Counted from the first letter of the stretch, positions 40,971 through 50,344 are shown. The stretch is DNA of 64,000 nucleotides from Streptomyces sp. NBC_01317 (GCF_035961655.1 NZ_CP108393.1:3207501-3271500), one strand, 5' to 3'. The notes: generated by a model not told the origin, from the letters alone. Program-made: numbers and translations.

Positions 40971-41152
40971 GGAGGAGATGTACCCCCGGATCGGGAAACC
41001 AGCGTCCGGGTCCCCCGGAAGCGCGGAGGGATCAGGGGTGATCTCGGTTCGCCGTCCTAAAACGCTCCCCCGACCACCCATTCATACGAGTTCCCTCAGG
41101 CATTGCACCAAAGGCGACAAAGAATGAGGTATGGGGCGATACGGTCACCCAT

Positions 41153-42511
41153 ATGTCTGTCGATACCGCCGTCTCCATGACCGGCTGGGGCCGTACCGCC
41201 CCCACCACCGCCCTGCTGGTACGACCCCGCTCCTACGAGGAGGCCGCCGCGGCCGTACGCGACTGCGGGCGCCGCGGTTCGATCGCCCGGGGGCTCGGCC
41301 GGGCCTACGGCGACGCGGCGCAGAACGCGGGCGGTTCGGTCCTCGACATGACGGCCCTGGACCGCGTCCGCACGATCGACGCGGAGGCGGGGGTGGTCGT
41401 CTGCGACGCGGGGACCAGCCTGCACCGGCTGATGAAGGTGCTGCTGCCGCTGGGGTGGTTCGTGCCGGTCACCCCCGGGACCCGTTATGTGACGGTCGGC
41501 GGGGCGGTCAGCGCCGACATCCACGGCAAGAACCACCACGTCTCGGGCTCGTTCGCCCGCCACGTACGGTCCCTGGACCTGCTGACGGCGGACGGCGAGA
41601 TCCGTACGGTCCTCCCCGGCACCCCGCTCTTCGACGCGACGGCGGGCGGGATGGGGCTCACGGGCGTGATCCTCTCGGCGACCGTCCAGCTCCTTCCGGT
41701 CGCGACCTCGCTGATGTCCGTCGACACGGAACGCGCCACGGACCTGGACGACCTGCTGGCGCGGCTCACGGCGACCGACCACCGCTACCGGTACTCGGTC
41801 GCCTGGATCGATCTGCTCGCGCGGGGGCGGGGGGCGGCGCTGGGGCGCGCCGTACTGACGCGCGGGGAGCACGCGCCGCTGGACGCGCTCCCGGCACGCG
41901 CGCGGCGGCGCCCGCTCACGTTCCGGCCCGCGCAGCTGCCCGCCGCGCCCTCCCACGTACCGTCAGGACTCCTGGGACGCACCACGGTCGGCGTCTTCAA
42001 CGAACTGTGGTACCGCCGGGCCCCCCGCCGGCGGACCGGGGAACTCCAGCGCCTGTCGTCGTTCTTCCACCCGCTCGACGGCGTGCCGCACTGGAACCGC
42101 GTCTACGGACGCGACGGCTTCGTCCAGTACCAGTTCGTCGTCGGGTACGGGCAGGAGGAGACGCTGCGGCGGATCGTGCGCAGCATCGCGCGGCGCGGCT
42201 GTCCGTCCTTCCTCGCCGTGCTCAAGCGCTTCGGCGAGGGCGATCCCGGGTGGCTGTCGTTCCCGATGGCCGGCTGGACGCTGGCGCTGGACATCCCCGT
42301 CGGGCTGAGCGGCCTCGGCTCGTTCCTGGACGAGCTGGACGAGGAGGTCGCGACGGCGGGCGGCCGGGTCTATCTCGCGAAGGACGCGCGGCTGCGGCCC
42401 GACCTGGTGACCGCGATGTATCCGCGCCTGGAGGACTTCCGGGCCCTGCGGGCCGGGCTGGACCCGCGGTCCGTCTTCACCTCCGACCTGGCACGGCGGC
42501 TGGGTCTCTGA
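41153..42511 (+). CDS. dprE1: DprE1-like FAD-dependent decaprenylphosphoryl-ribose 2'-oxidase
   Basis: Oxidises the 2'-OH of polyprenyl-phosphoryl ribose, the first half of the epimerisation that gives the arabinose donor for wall glycans. 452 residues with the vanillyl-alcohol-oxidase FAD fold: RGLGRAYGDAAQNAGG, VTPGTRYVTVGGAVSADIHG and HHVSGSF, then FLAVLKRFGEG, LSFPMAGWTLALDIP and VYLAKDARL near the C-terminus. The residue that is Cys387 in M. tuberculosis DprE1 corresponds to Ala378 here (GWTLALD), so covalent benzothiazinone capture is not expected. Gene pair with dprE2, 56 bases downstream. Confidence 0.9.
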   Translation: MSVDTAVSMTGWGRTAPTTALLVRPRSYEEAAAAVRDCGRRGSIARGLGRAYGDAAQNAGGSVLDMTALDRVRTIDAEAGVVVCDAGTSLHRLMKVLLPLGWFVPVTPGTRYVTVGGAVSADIHGKNHHVSGSFARHVRSLDLLTADGEIRTVLPGTPLFDATAGGMGLTGVILSATVQLLPVATSLMSVDTERATDLDDLLARLTATDHRYRYSVAWIDLLARGRGAALGRAVLTRGEHAPLDALPARARRRPLTFRPAQLPAAPSHVPSGLLGRTTVGVFNELWYRRAPRRRTGELQRLSSFFHPLDGVPHWNRVYGRDGFVQYQFVVGYGQEETLRRIVRSIARRGCPSFLAVLKRFGEGDPGWLSFPMAGWTLALDIPVGLSGLGSFLDELDEEVATAGGRVYLAKDARLRPDLVTAMYPRLEDFRALRAGLDPRSVFTSDLARRLGL

Positions 42512-42567
42512 CGCTCCCTCACCCGTTTCTCTCTCACCTCTTGAGCACCTCTTAAGGAGATCCCCCG

Positions 42568-43323
42568 ATGAAGGACGCCTTCGGTATCCCGCAGTCCTTG
42601 CTCATCCTCGGAGGCACGTCCGAGATCGGCCTGGCCACCGCCCGCCGGATGATCGCCCGGCGGACCCGTACGGTCTGGCTGGCCGGCCGCCCCTCCCCCG
42701 CCCTGGAGACCGCCGCCGACGGGCTGCGCACGCTCGGTGCGGACGTCCGTACGGTCGACTTCGACGCCCTGGACCCGGCCTCGCACGAGGAGACCCTGGG
42801 GAAGGTCTTCGCGGAGGGCGACATCGACATGGTGCTGCTGGCGTTCGGGGTCCTCGGCGACCAGGCGCACGACGAGGCCGCGCCGCTCGCGGCGGTGCGC
42901 GTCGCGCAGACCAACTACACCGGCGCGATCTCGGCGGGGCTGGTGTGCGCGGGCGCGCTCCAGACGCAGGGGCACGGCTCGCTGGTGGTGCTCTCGTCGG
43001 TGGCCGGGGAGCGGGCGCGGCGCGCGAACTTCATCTACGGGTCGAGCAAGGCCGGCCTGGACTCGTTCGCCCAGGGGCTGGGCGACGCGATGCACGGCAC
43101 GGGGGTGCAGGTCATGATCGTGCGGCCCGGGTTCGTACGGTCGAAGATGACGGCGGGCCTGGAGGAGACGCCGCTGGCGACCACGCCGGAGGCGGTCGCG
43201 CTGGCGATCGAGCTGGGGCTGCGGCGGCGCTCGGAGGCGGTGTGGGTGCCCGGGGCGATGCGGGTGGTGATGTCGGCGCTGCGGCACCTGCCGAGGCCGC
43301 TGTTCCGGCGGCTGCCGGTCTAG
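42568..43323 (+). CDS. dprE2: DprE2-like short-chain dehydrogenase
   Basis: Reduces the 2'-keto intermediate from DprE1 to polyprenyl-phosphoryl arabinose using NAD(P)H. 251 residues with the short-chain dehydrogenase pattern: SLLILGGTSEIGLATARRM (nucleotide site), LLAFGVLGDQ, VVLSSVAGERARRANFIYGS and SKAGLDSFAQGL (Ser-Tyr-Lys catalytic set), IVRPGFVRSKMTAG. AAGGAG precedes ATG 42568. Pairing with dprE1 supports the role; whether the product feeds an arabinan or another glycan in Streptomyces is not shown by the sequence. Confidence 0.9.
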   Translation: MKDAFGIPQSLLILGGTSEIGLATARRMIARRTRTVWLAGRPSPALETAADGLRTLGADVRTVDFDALDPASHEETLGKVFAEGDIDMVLLAFGVLGDQAHDEAAPLAAVRVAQTNYTGAISAGLVCAGALQTQGHGSLVVLSSVAGERARRANFIYGSSKAGLDSFAQGLGDAMHGTGVQVMIVRPGFVRSKMTAGLEETPLATTPEAVALAIELGLRRRSEAVWVPGAMRVVMSALRHLPRPLFRRLPV

Positions 43324-43340
43324 ACCGTCCGTGCGGCTCG

Positions 43341-43375
43341 TTCTAGAGCGTCTGGGCACTTTCTAGAGCGTCTGG
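43341..43375. repeat. Two copies of TTCTAGAGCGTCTGG
   Basis: Exact 15-bp copies at 43341-43355 and 43361-43375, spaced 20 bp, between dprE2 and the converging 2H phosphoesterase gene. A third partial unit (gagcgtc) follows. No hairpin forms; function unknown. Confidence 0.9.
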
Positions 43376-43391
43376 AGCGTCCTTGCGACTC

Positions 43392-43985
43392 TCAGGGCCG
43401 CAAAGAGCGCGCGTGCCGGTCCACGGGGGTGCTCTGCGAGGGCACCCCCGAGATCTCCCCGCCCCCGCCGAACGCGTACTCGTGCAGCTTGCGCCAGACC
43501 AGGTCCGCGCCCTGCTCGTACAGCGCGAAGGAGGTGCAGCTCCAGTGCGCCCCGTAGTCGGCCAGCTCCTCGTAGGCGCGGTCCATCGCCTCCTCGGCGA
43601 TGCCGTGGGCCACGGTGACATGGGGGTGGTACGGGAACTGGAGTTCCCGTACGAGCGGGCCCGAGGAGTCCCGTACCCGCTTCTGGAGCCACGTGCAGGC
43701 CGAGGCGCCCTCGACGACCTGGACGAAGACGACCGGGGAGAGCGGGCGGAACGTCCCCGTACCGGACAGCCGCATCGGGAACGGGCGGCTGGCCGCCGCG
43801 ACGGCGGCGAGGTGTGCCTCGATCGCGGGCAGTCCCGCCGCGTCGACCTCGGTCGGGGGAAGGAGGGTGACGTGGGTGGGGATGCCGGGCGCGGCCGTGT
43901 CGCCGAAGGCCGCACGCCGCTCCTGGAGCAGGCTGCCGTACGGCTCCGGGACCGCGATCGAAACGCCGAGCGTTACGGTCCCCAC
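43392..43985 (-). CDS. 2H phosphoesterase (2'-5' RNA ligase superfamily)
   Basis: 197 residues with both HxTx motifs of the 2H superfamily, HVTLLPP and HVTVAHG, placed about 80 residues apart. Members hydrolyse or form cyclic phosphates on RNA ends or nucleotides. N-terminal GTVTLGVSIAVPEPYGSLLQ is typical. GTG 43985 is chosen because GAGGAG stands eight bases upstream; the frame extends further but without a start context. C-terminal WSCTSFALYEQGADLVWRKL closes the fold. Downstream of trpS on the same strand but with a terminator between, so probably separate. Confidence 0.85.
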   Translation of the reverse strand: MGTVTLGVSIAVPEPYGSLLQERRAAFGDTAAPGIPTHVTLLPPTEVDAAGLPAIEAHLAAVAAASRPFPMRLSGTGTFRPLSPVVFVQVVEGASACTWLQKRVRDSSGPLVRELQFPYHPHVTVAHGIAEEAMDRAYEELADYGAHWSCTSFALYEQGADLVWRKLHEYAFGGGGEISGVPSQSTPVDRHARSLRP

Positions 43986-44150
43986 GTCGTTCTCCTCAGT
44001 CCGTGTGTGTCGGGTGGTGGTGCGGGTTCGCGCGGGTCGCGCGAGGGCGGTACCGCCCGTCAGTGTGACGGTCGTACCGCCCGGCTGACCAGCACCCCCC
44101 GAGGTCGGGATGTCACGACTTCGGGCGGCGCCGGGCGCCTGGGCGGGGCG

Positions 44151-44184
44151 CCGGGCCGGCCGTCGCGCGGAGCGACCGGCCCGG
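44151..44184 (-). terminator. Probable trpS terminator
   Basis: CCGGGCCGGCCGTCGC (44151-44166) and GCGACCGGCCCGG (44172-44184) pair with one or two bulged bases around a short loop, 10 bases past the trpS stop. Confidence 0.65.
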
Positions 44185-44193
44185 CTCTCCGCG

Positions 44194-45339
<1,146 letters not shown>

Positions 45340-46608
45340 TCAGGTCGGCAGGCCAGGGGCCGGGAAGGCGGACATCAGGGTTGCCACTTCCGCGCGGATC
45401 GCCGTCAGGGTCGGTTCGTCGTCCTTGGACGCCGCTGTGACCGCTCGGTCGATCCAGTCGGCGATCGTCGCCATGTGGTCGGTGGACAGGCCACGGGAGG
45501 TGAGGGAGGGGGTGCCGACGCGGATGCCCGAGGGGTCGAAGGGCTTCCTGGTGTCGTACGGCACGGTGTTGTGGTTGACCACGATCCCCGCGCGGTCGAG
45601 CGCCTTCGCGGCGATCTTGCCGGGGACCTCCTTGGGGGTGAGGTCGATCAGGACCAGGTGGTTGTCCGTACCGCCCGAGACCAGGTCGAAGCCGCGGGCG
45701 AGCAGCTCGTCCGCGAGGGCGCGGGCGTTGGCCACGACCGCGTGCGCGTAGTCGCGGAAGGAGGGGCGGGCCGCCTCGTGGAGGGCGACCGCGATGGCGG
45801 CGGTGGTCTGGTTGTGGGGGCCGCCCTGGAGGCCGGGGAAGACCGCCTTGTCGATGGCCTTCGCGTGCTCCTCCCGGGACAGGAGCATCGCCCCGCGCGG
45901 GCCGCGCAGGGTCTTGTGGGTGGTCGTGGAGATGACGTCGGCGTACGGGACCGGTGAGGGGTGGGCGCCGCCCGCGATCAGGCCGGCGATGTGGGAGACG
46001 TCGGCGACGAGCAGCGCGCCGGACTCCCGGGCGATCTCGCCGAAGGCGGCGAAGTCGATCGTGCGGGGCAGGGCCGTACCGCCGCAGAAGATCAGCTTGG
46101 GGCGCTCCTTGAGGGCCAGCTCGCGGACCGCGTCGAAGTCGATCAGGCCGGTGTCCTGGCGTACGCCGTACTGGACCCCCCGGAACCACCGGCCGGTGGC
46201 CGAGACGCTCCAGCCGTGGGTCAGGTGGCCGCCCATCGGGAGGGCCATGCCCATGATGGTGTCGCCGGGCTCGGCGAAGGCCAGGTAGACGGCGAGGTTG
46301 GCCGGCGATCCGGAGTAGGGCTGGACGTTGGCGTGCTCGACGCCGAAGAGGGCCTTGGCGCGGTCCACGGCGAGCCGCTCGACCTGGTCGATGACCTGCT
46401 GGCCCTCGTAGTAGCGGCGGCCTGGATAGCCCTCGCTGTACTTGTTCTGGAGGACGGTGCCCGAGGCCTCCAGGACGGCGGACGAGACGTAGTTCTCGCT
46501 GGGGATCAGGCGCAGGGTCTCGGCCTGCAACCGCTCCTCGGCGCCGACGAGGGCGGCCAGGCCGGGGTCGGTGGCCGACAGTGCGGGATGGCGGGGCGTG
46601 GGTGTCAT
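45340..46608 (-). CDS. glyA: Serine hydroxymethyltransferase
   Basis: PLP enzyme converting serine and tetrahydrofolate to glycine and methylene-THF, feeding purine and methionine synthesis. 422 residues. LIPSENYVSSAVLEASGTVL, KYSEGYPGRRYYEGQQ, VQPYSGSPANLAVYLAF, DVSHIAGLIAGG and ISTTTHKTLRGPRG with the PLP-binding Lys are all present; GTPSLTSRGL near the end. ATG 46608 follows CGGAGG. Expression is probably set by the ZTP riboswitch in its leader, linking it to folate-dependent purine supply (purH, purN and folD lie further along). Confidence 0.95.
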   Translation of the reverse strand: MTPTPRHPALSATDPGLAALVGAEERLQAETLRLIPSENYVSSAVLEASGTVLQNKYSEGYPGRRYYEGQQVIDQVERLAVDRAKALFGVEHANVQPYSGSPANLAVYLAFAEPGDTIMGMALPMGGHLTHGWSVSATGRWFRGVQYGVRQDTGLIDFDAVRELALKERPKLIFCGGTALPRTIDFAAFGEIARESGALLVADVSHIAGLIAGGAHPSPVPYADVISTTTHKTLRGPRGAMLLSREEHAKAIDKAVFPGLQGGPHNQTTAAIAVALHEAARPSFRDYAHAVVANARALADELLARGFDLVSGGTDNHLVLIDLTPKEVPGKIAAKALDRAGIVVNHNTVPYDTRKPFDPSGIRVGTPSLTSRGLSTDHMATIADWIDRAVTAASKDDEPTLTAIRAEVATLMSAFPAPGLPT

Positions 46609-46647
46609 GGCGTCCTCCGGGGCGAACCGCTGCTGGGTCGTTGTCCC

Positions 46648-46737
46648 GGGGCGCCCAGGCGGACGGCACCTCGTACGTGTCGCACCGTACGGCTCCCCCG
46701 CGGTCGTTTCCGCGTTCGCCAGTCGCCGTACGGTACG
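46648..46737 (-). ncRNA. ZTP (pfl) riboswitch in the glyA leader
   Basis: Read on the minus strand, the leader holds the conserved blocks of the pfl/ZTP aptamer in order: CGACTGGCG (about 46717-46725), GGGGAGCC after a short GC hairpin, and CCGCCTGGGCG (46652-46662). The first block is embedded in ACCGTACGGCGACTGGCG and the second continues CGTACGG, which can form the P1/P2 stems. ZTP riboswitches sense ZMP/ZTP, which builds up when 10-formyl-THF is short, and turn on one-carbon genes such as glyA. Forty bases separate it from the ATG, leaving room for translational or terminator control; the expression platform is not resolved. Confidence 0.82.
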
Positions 46738-46918
46738 GCCAGCCTAGAGGTTTTCCCGCCGGGGCACGCCGGGACGGAGGTTTCCCGGCCCAAGTGGCGA
46801 AGGACGGGAGAAACTGGAGGTTGTCCCTGCCCGCGCCGGACAGCTTGTCCCGGACGACCCCGTGACGGACGACCGTCACGGACGACCGGACCCGCCGTCC
46901 CGGACGAACGGAGTACCC

Positions 46919-48124
46919 GTGTCGACAACGGAGAACGCCATCGCCTCGGCGGAGGCTCACAGCGCGCACAACTACCACCCGCTCCCGGTCGTCGTCGCCA
47001 CGGCGGACGGCGCGTGGATGACCGATGTCGAGGGGCGGCGCTTCCTCGACATGCTCGCCGGGTATTCGGCGCTCAACTTCGGTCACGGCAACAGAAGACT
47101 GATCGACGCGGCGAAGGCGCAGCTGGAGCGGGTGACGCTCACGTCGCGGGCGTTCCACCACGACCGTTTCGCCGAGTTCTGTACGCGGCTGGCGGAGCTG
47201 TGCGGCATGGAGATGGTGCTGCCCATGAACACGGGCGCGGAGGCCGTGGAGACGGCGGTCAAGACCGCCAGGAAGTGGGGGTACCAGGTCAAGGGCGTGC
47301 CGGACGGCCGCGCGAAGATCATCGTGGCGGGGAACAACTTCCACGGCCGGACGACCACGATCATCAGCTTCTCCACGGACACCGAGGCGCGGGCGGACTT
47401 CGGTCCGTACACCCCGGGCTTCGAGATCGTCCCGTACGGCGATCTCACCACGCTGGAGGCCGCGATCACGCACAACACGGTGGCGGTCCTGCTGGAGCCC
47501 ATCCAGGGTGAGGCGGGGGTGCTGGTGCCGCCGCCGGGCTACCTCGCGGCGGTACGGGAACTGACGCGCGAGCGGAACGTCCTCTTCATCGCGGACGAGA
47601 TCCAGTCGGGCCTCGGCAGGACCGGGAAGACCTTCGCGTGCGAGCACGAGGGGGTGGTGCCCGACATGTACGTGCTGGGCAAGGCGCTGGGCGGCGGGGT
47701 GGTGCCGGTGTCGGCGGTGGTGTCCTCGGCGGAGGTGCTGGGGGTGTTCCGGCCCGGTGAGCACGGTTCGACGTTCGGCGGCAATCCGCTGGCGTGCGCG
47801 GTGGCGCTGGAGGTCGTGGCGATGCTGGAGACCGGGGAGTTCCAGCGGCGGGCGGCGGAGCTGGGCGACCATCTCCACCGGGAGCTGGGGCTGTTGGCGG
47901 GCGGCGGGGCCGTGGAGACCGTGCGGGGGCGGGGGTTGTGGGCCGGGGTGGACATCGCTCCGGCGCTGGGCACGGGCCGGGAGATCTCCGAGCGGCTGAT
48001 GGACCGGGGGGTGTTGGTGAAGGACACGCACGGCTCGACGATCCGGCTGGCGCCGCCGCTGGTGATCAGCAAGGAGGACCTGGACTGGGGGCTCGACCAG
48101 CTCAGGGCCGTACTCGCGGAATAA
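46919..48124 (+). CDS. rocD: Ornithine aminotransferase
   Basis: PLP-dependent conversion of ornithine and 2-oxoglutarate to glutamate semialdehyde in arginine/proline metabolism. 401 residues. NYHPLPVVVATADGAWMTDV, RRFLDMLAGYSALNFGHGN, MVLPMNTGAEAVETAVKTAR, FHGRTTTIISFS, ADEIQSGLGRTGK, LGKALGGGVVPVSAVV with the PLP Lys, and HGSTFGGNPLACAVALE. GTG 46919 with GGAG seven bases upstream gives the family length; an upstream GTG at 46862 would add low-complexity sequence. Divergent from glyA; stops 18 bases from the converging next gene. Confidence 0.93.
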   Translation: MSTTENAIASAEAHSAHNYHPLPVVVATADGAWMTDVEGRRFLDMLAGYSALNFGHGNRRLIDAAKAQLERVTLTSRAFHHDRFAEFCTRLAELCGMEMVLPMNTGAEAVETAVKTARKWGYQVKGVPDGRAKIIVAGNNFHGRTTTIISFSTDTEARADFGPYTPGFEIVPYGDLTTLEAAITHNTVAVLLEPIQGEAGVLVPPPGYLAAVRELTRERNVLFIADEIQSGLGRTGKTFACEHEGVVPDMYVLGKALGGGVVPVSAVVSSAEVLGVFRPGEHGSTFGGNPLACAVALEVVAMLETGEFQRRAAELGDHLHRELGLLAGGGAVETVRGRGLWAGVDIAPALGTGREISERLMDRGVLVKDTHGSTIRLAPPLVISKEDLDWGLDQLRAVLAE

Positions 48125-48142
48125 CGGGCACCGCGCGCCGGC

Positions 48143-49324
48143 CTAGAGGATCACGTGCGGCAGGAAGCGGGCGTACTCGTCCGTGACCGGGCCCGACGAC
48201 TCGCGGATGCCGAGCCCCGCCGCCTCGTGCTCCACGACCCATGCCCCGAGCACCACGCGGTTGCCGTCGAAGTCGGGCAGGGGCGCCAACTCCTGGTAGC
48301 AGGAGGGTTCGTCGGGCGCGGCGGGCGGGCCGCCCGGTTCGTGGAGGGTGACGCCCGCGCCCTCGCGGCCGAGCAGGGGTTTGGCGACGTAGCCGCCCTT
48401 GTCGGCGAGTTCGCGGGGGCCGTCGAGATAGGCGGCCAGCAGATTCGGGTGGCCGGGGTGGAGTTCCCAGAGGATCGCGAGGAGCGCCTTGTTGGAGAGG
48501 AGCATCTTCCAGGCGGGTTCGATCCAGCAGGTGGTGCCGGTGCCGCCGCCGTTGTCGAGGGTGTCCAGGACGTGCGGGCCGAACCGGTCGGTGGTCAGCC
48601 ACTCCCACGGGTAGAGCTTGAAGCAGCTGCGGACGAACCGCAGCCGCTCGTCCACGAAGCGGCCGGACAGCCCGTCCCAGCCGAGCCGTTCGACGGACAG
48701 CGCGTCGGTGGCGAGGCCGGCCTGCGCGGCGGTCTCGCGCAGGTACGCGACCGTCATCAGGTCCTCGCCCAGCTCGTCCCCGTCGGAGTGGACGAAGTGC
48801 ACGGGGCCGGGCGGCAGGAGGGACGCCTGGTTGCGCCAGGCGTCGACCAGCCGTTCGTGGAGGGAGTTCCACTGGTCGGCGCCGGGGAAAAGCTCCTCCA
48901 TCCAGAACCACTGGGCACTCGCGGCCTCGACCAGCGAGGTGGGGGTGTCAGCGTTGTACTCCAGCATCTTGGCCGGGCCCGTACCGTCGTAGCGCAGGTC
49001 GAAGCGGCCGTAGAGGGTGGGCAGTTCGGCGCGGCGGCGCCAGGACTCGGCGATCAGCGCGGCGAGTCGGGGATCGGTGATGCCGAGGTCGGCGAACCGG
49101 TCGTGTTCCACGATGTGCGCGGCGGCGCCCAGGCACATCGTGTGCAGTTCCTCGACGACCTCTTCGAGCGCCTCGACCTCGGGCAGCGTGAAGCTGTAGT
49201 AGGCGCTTTCGTCCCAGTACGGGCGCAGGGACCCGTCCGGGTGGCGGGTGAGCGGGTAGATGACGCCCTGTTCCTCGACGGTCCGCTGCCAGCCGGGGCG
49301 GGGTGTGACGGTGTGACGTTTCAT
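48143..49324 (-). CDS. Glutathionylspermidine synthase-like ATP-grasp protein (YgiC-type)
   Basis: 393 residues of the glutathionylspermidine-synthase/preATP-grasp family. Pieces of the ATP-grasp core: GRFDLRYDGTGPAKMLEYNA, DTPTSLVEAASAQW, IEPAWKMLLSNKALLAILWE, YVAKPLLGREGAGVTLHEPG and VVLGAWVVEHEAAGLGIRES. Actinomycetes do not make glutathionylspermidine, so it probably ligates another amine and carboxylate, as proposed for E. coli YgiC. ATG 49324 has GGAGA upstream. It follows a small lipoprotein gene on the same strand, the YgiB/YgiC arrangement. Confidence 0.85.
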   Translation of the reverse strand: MKRHTVTPRPGWQRTVEEQGVIYPLTRHPDGSLRPYWDESAYYSFTLPEVEALEEVVEELHTMCLGAAAHIVEHDRFADLGITDPRLAALIAESWRRRAELPTLYGRFDLRYDGTGPAKMLEYNADTPTSLVEAASAQWFWMEELFPGADQWNSLHERLVDAWRNQASLLPPGPVHFVHSDGDELGEDLMTVAYLRETAAQAGLATDALSVERLGWDGLSGRFVDERLRFVRSCFKLYPWEWLTTDRFGPHVLDTLDNGGGTGTTCWIEPAWKMLLSNKALLAILWELHPGHPNLLAAYLDGPRELADKGGYVAKPLLGREGAGVTLHEPGGPPAAPDEPSCYQELAPLPDFDGNRVVLGAWVVEHEAAGLGIRESSGPVTDEYARFLPHVIL

Positions 49325-49396
49325 CAGCGGGTCTCCGGGCTCGTCAGCGGGTCTCCGGGGCGCCGGGGCGCCGGGGCGCCGGGGCGCCGGGGCGCC
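49325..49396. repeat. Tandem repeats between the lipoprotein and ATP-grasp genes
   Basis: CAGCGGGTCTCCGGG occurs at 49325 and 49345 (20-bp period), followed by five exact GGGGCGCC octamers (49357-49396). The whole 74-bp gap between the two co-directional genes is repetitive. The first unit supplies the ribosome binding site of the gene that starts at 49324. Confidence 0.95.
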
Positions 49397-49398
49397 GG

Positions 49399-49680
49399 TC
49401 AGCCGCCGCCGGAGCCGGAATGGCCGAAGCCGCCCCGGTCGACCGCCGACTTGTCGAAGCTGCCGCCCTGGGCCTTGCCGTTCTTGAACGAGCCGCCGTA
49501 GTAGTACCCGCCACGGCCGTTGTCGTCGTCACACTCGTACTTGGGCAGCTTCTCGTGGGTCACGCGGTCGACGCACCGCTTGTCCGGGTCGGAACCGCAC
49601 GCGGTGAGCGTGAGCGCCAGCATCCCCATGCCGCCGAGCACTACCCCGCTCGACCTCAGTCTCCGTTGCCGCGCGGCCAT
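49399..49680 (-). CDS. Small lipoprotein, YgiB-like partner of the ATP-grasp protein
   Basis: 93 residues. Signal VVLGGMGMLALTLTACGSDP with lipobox LTAC; after processing Cys would be lipidated and the protein anchored on the outer membrane face. The mature part has CVDRVTHEKLPKYECDDD (two further Cys) and a Gly/Tyr-rich tail GRGGYYYGGSF, ending in RGGFGHSGSGGG, recalling the tail of DUF1190/YgiB proteins. It precedes the glutathionylspermidine-synthase-like gene as ygiB precedes ygiC in E. coli. Function unknown. Confidence 0.75.
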   Translation of the reverse strand: MAARQRRLRSSGVVLGGMGMLALTLTACGSDPDKRCVDRVTHEKLPKYECDDDNGRGGYYYGGSFKNGKAQGGSFDKSAVDRGGFGHSGSGGG

Positions 49681-49707
49681 GCGCCGTCCTCCCCCTCGGA
49701 TACCGAC

Positions 49708-49753
49708 ACGAGCCTGTGTACGGCCCCGGCTCCGGAACCGTACACAGGCTCGT
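49708..49753 (-). terminator. Terminator behind the glyoxalase-fold gene
   Basis: Perfect 16-bp arms ACGAGCCTGTGTACGG (49708-49723) and CCGTACACAGGCTCGT (49738-49753) around a 14-base GC loop. Lies between the VOC gene end at 49820 and the lipoprotein start at 49680, both minus strand. Confidence 0.85.
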
Positions 49754-49819
49754 CCGTACGAACTGTCGATCGAACCGCCACCCAGCCTAGGCCCTGCCCC
49801 ACGAGGGCGACCCGGAGCC

Positions 49820-50209
49820 CTAGTTCACGAACCCGCCGTACGGGCGCGTGATGCACTCCAGCGCGTGGCCCGCCGGGTCGAGGAAGTAGACACCGCGCCC
49901 GCCGTCGTTGTGGTTGATCTCGCCGGGGTGCTTGCGGTGCGGGTCGGCGTAATAGGTGAGTCCCTCGCCCTGGATACGGCCGAAGATCTCGTCGAACTCC
50001 TCTTCGCTGACCAGGAACGCGTAGTGCTGCGTGACGATCGACTCCGCCGGGATGGTCGCGAAGTCGAGGGTGACGCCGTTGCTCAGCTCGACGGGGATGA
50101 ACGGGCCCCACTCGGAGCCTACTTCGAGCCCCATGACGCGACCGAAGAAGGTCGCGGATTCCCGGTTGTCACGGGAGTGGACGATGGTGTGATTCAACTG
50201 GACCGACAC
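49820..50209 (-). CDS. VOC-superfamily (glyoxalase-fold) protein
   Basis: 129 residues forming one vicinal-oxygen-chelate module pair: LNHTIVHSRDNRESATFFGR (metal His), LDFATIPAESIVTQHYAFLV (second His), and GVYFLDPAGHALECIT with the C-terminal Glu ligand. Such proteins are dioxygenases, glyoxalases or antibiotic-binding proteins; the reaction cannot be told. GTG 50209 with GGAGG nine bases upstream. Single-gene unit ended by the hairpin at 49708-49753. Confidence 0.87.
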   Translation of the reverse strand: MSVQLNHTIVHSRDNRESATFFGRVMGLEVGSEWGPFIPVELSNGVTLDFATIPAESIVTQHYAFLVSEEEFDEIFGRIQGEGLTYYADPHRKHPGEINHNDGGRGVYFLDPAGHALECITRPYGGFVN

Positions 50210-50344
50210 AGTGGATTGCCTCCGTAAGGCAACTCACGGGCTACCTCCATGCCTCACCCGGACGGTGACCGACACGCGATGCCGTACAGAAGATCTTAGG
50301 CTCGGGGGCCCGTGCTGTCACCACACTTTTCACGACATCGGCGG

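Noticed and set aside
46609..46760. Glycine riboswitch before glyA
   Set aside because: The tandem glycine aptamer core is not seen; the conserved blocks fit the ZTP aptamer instead.
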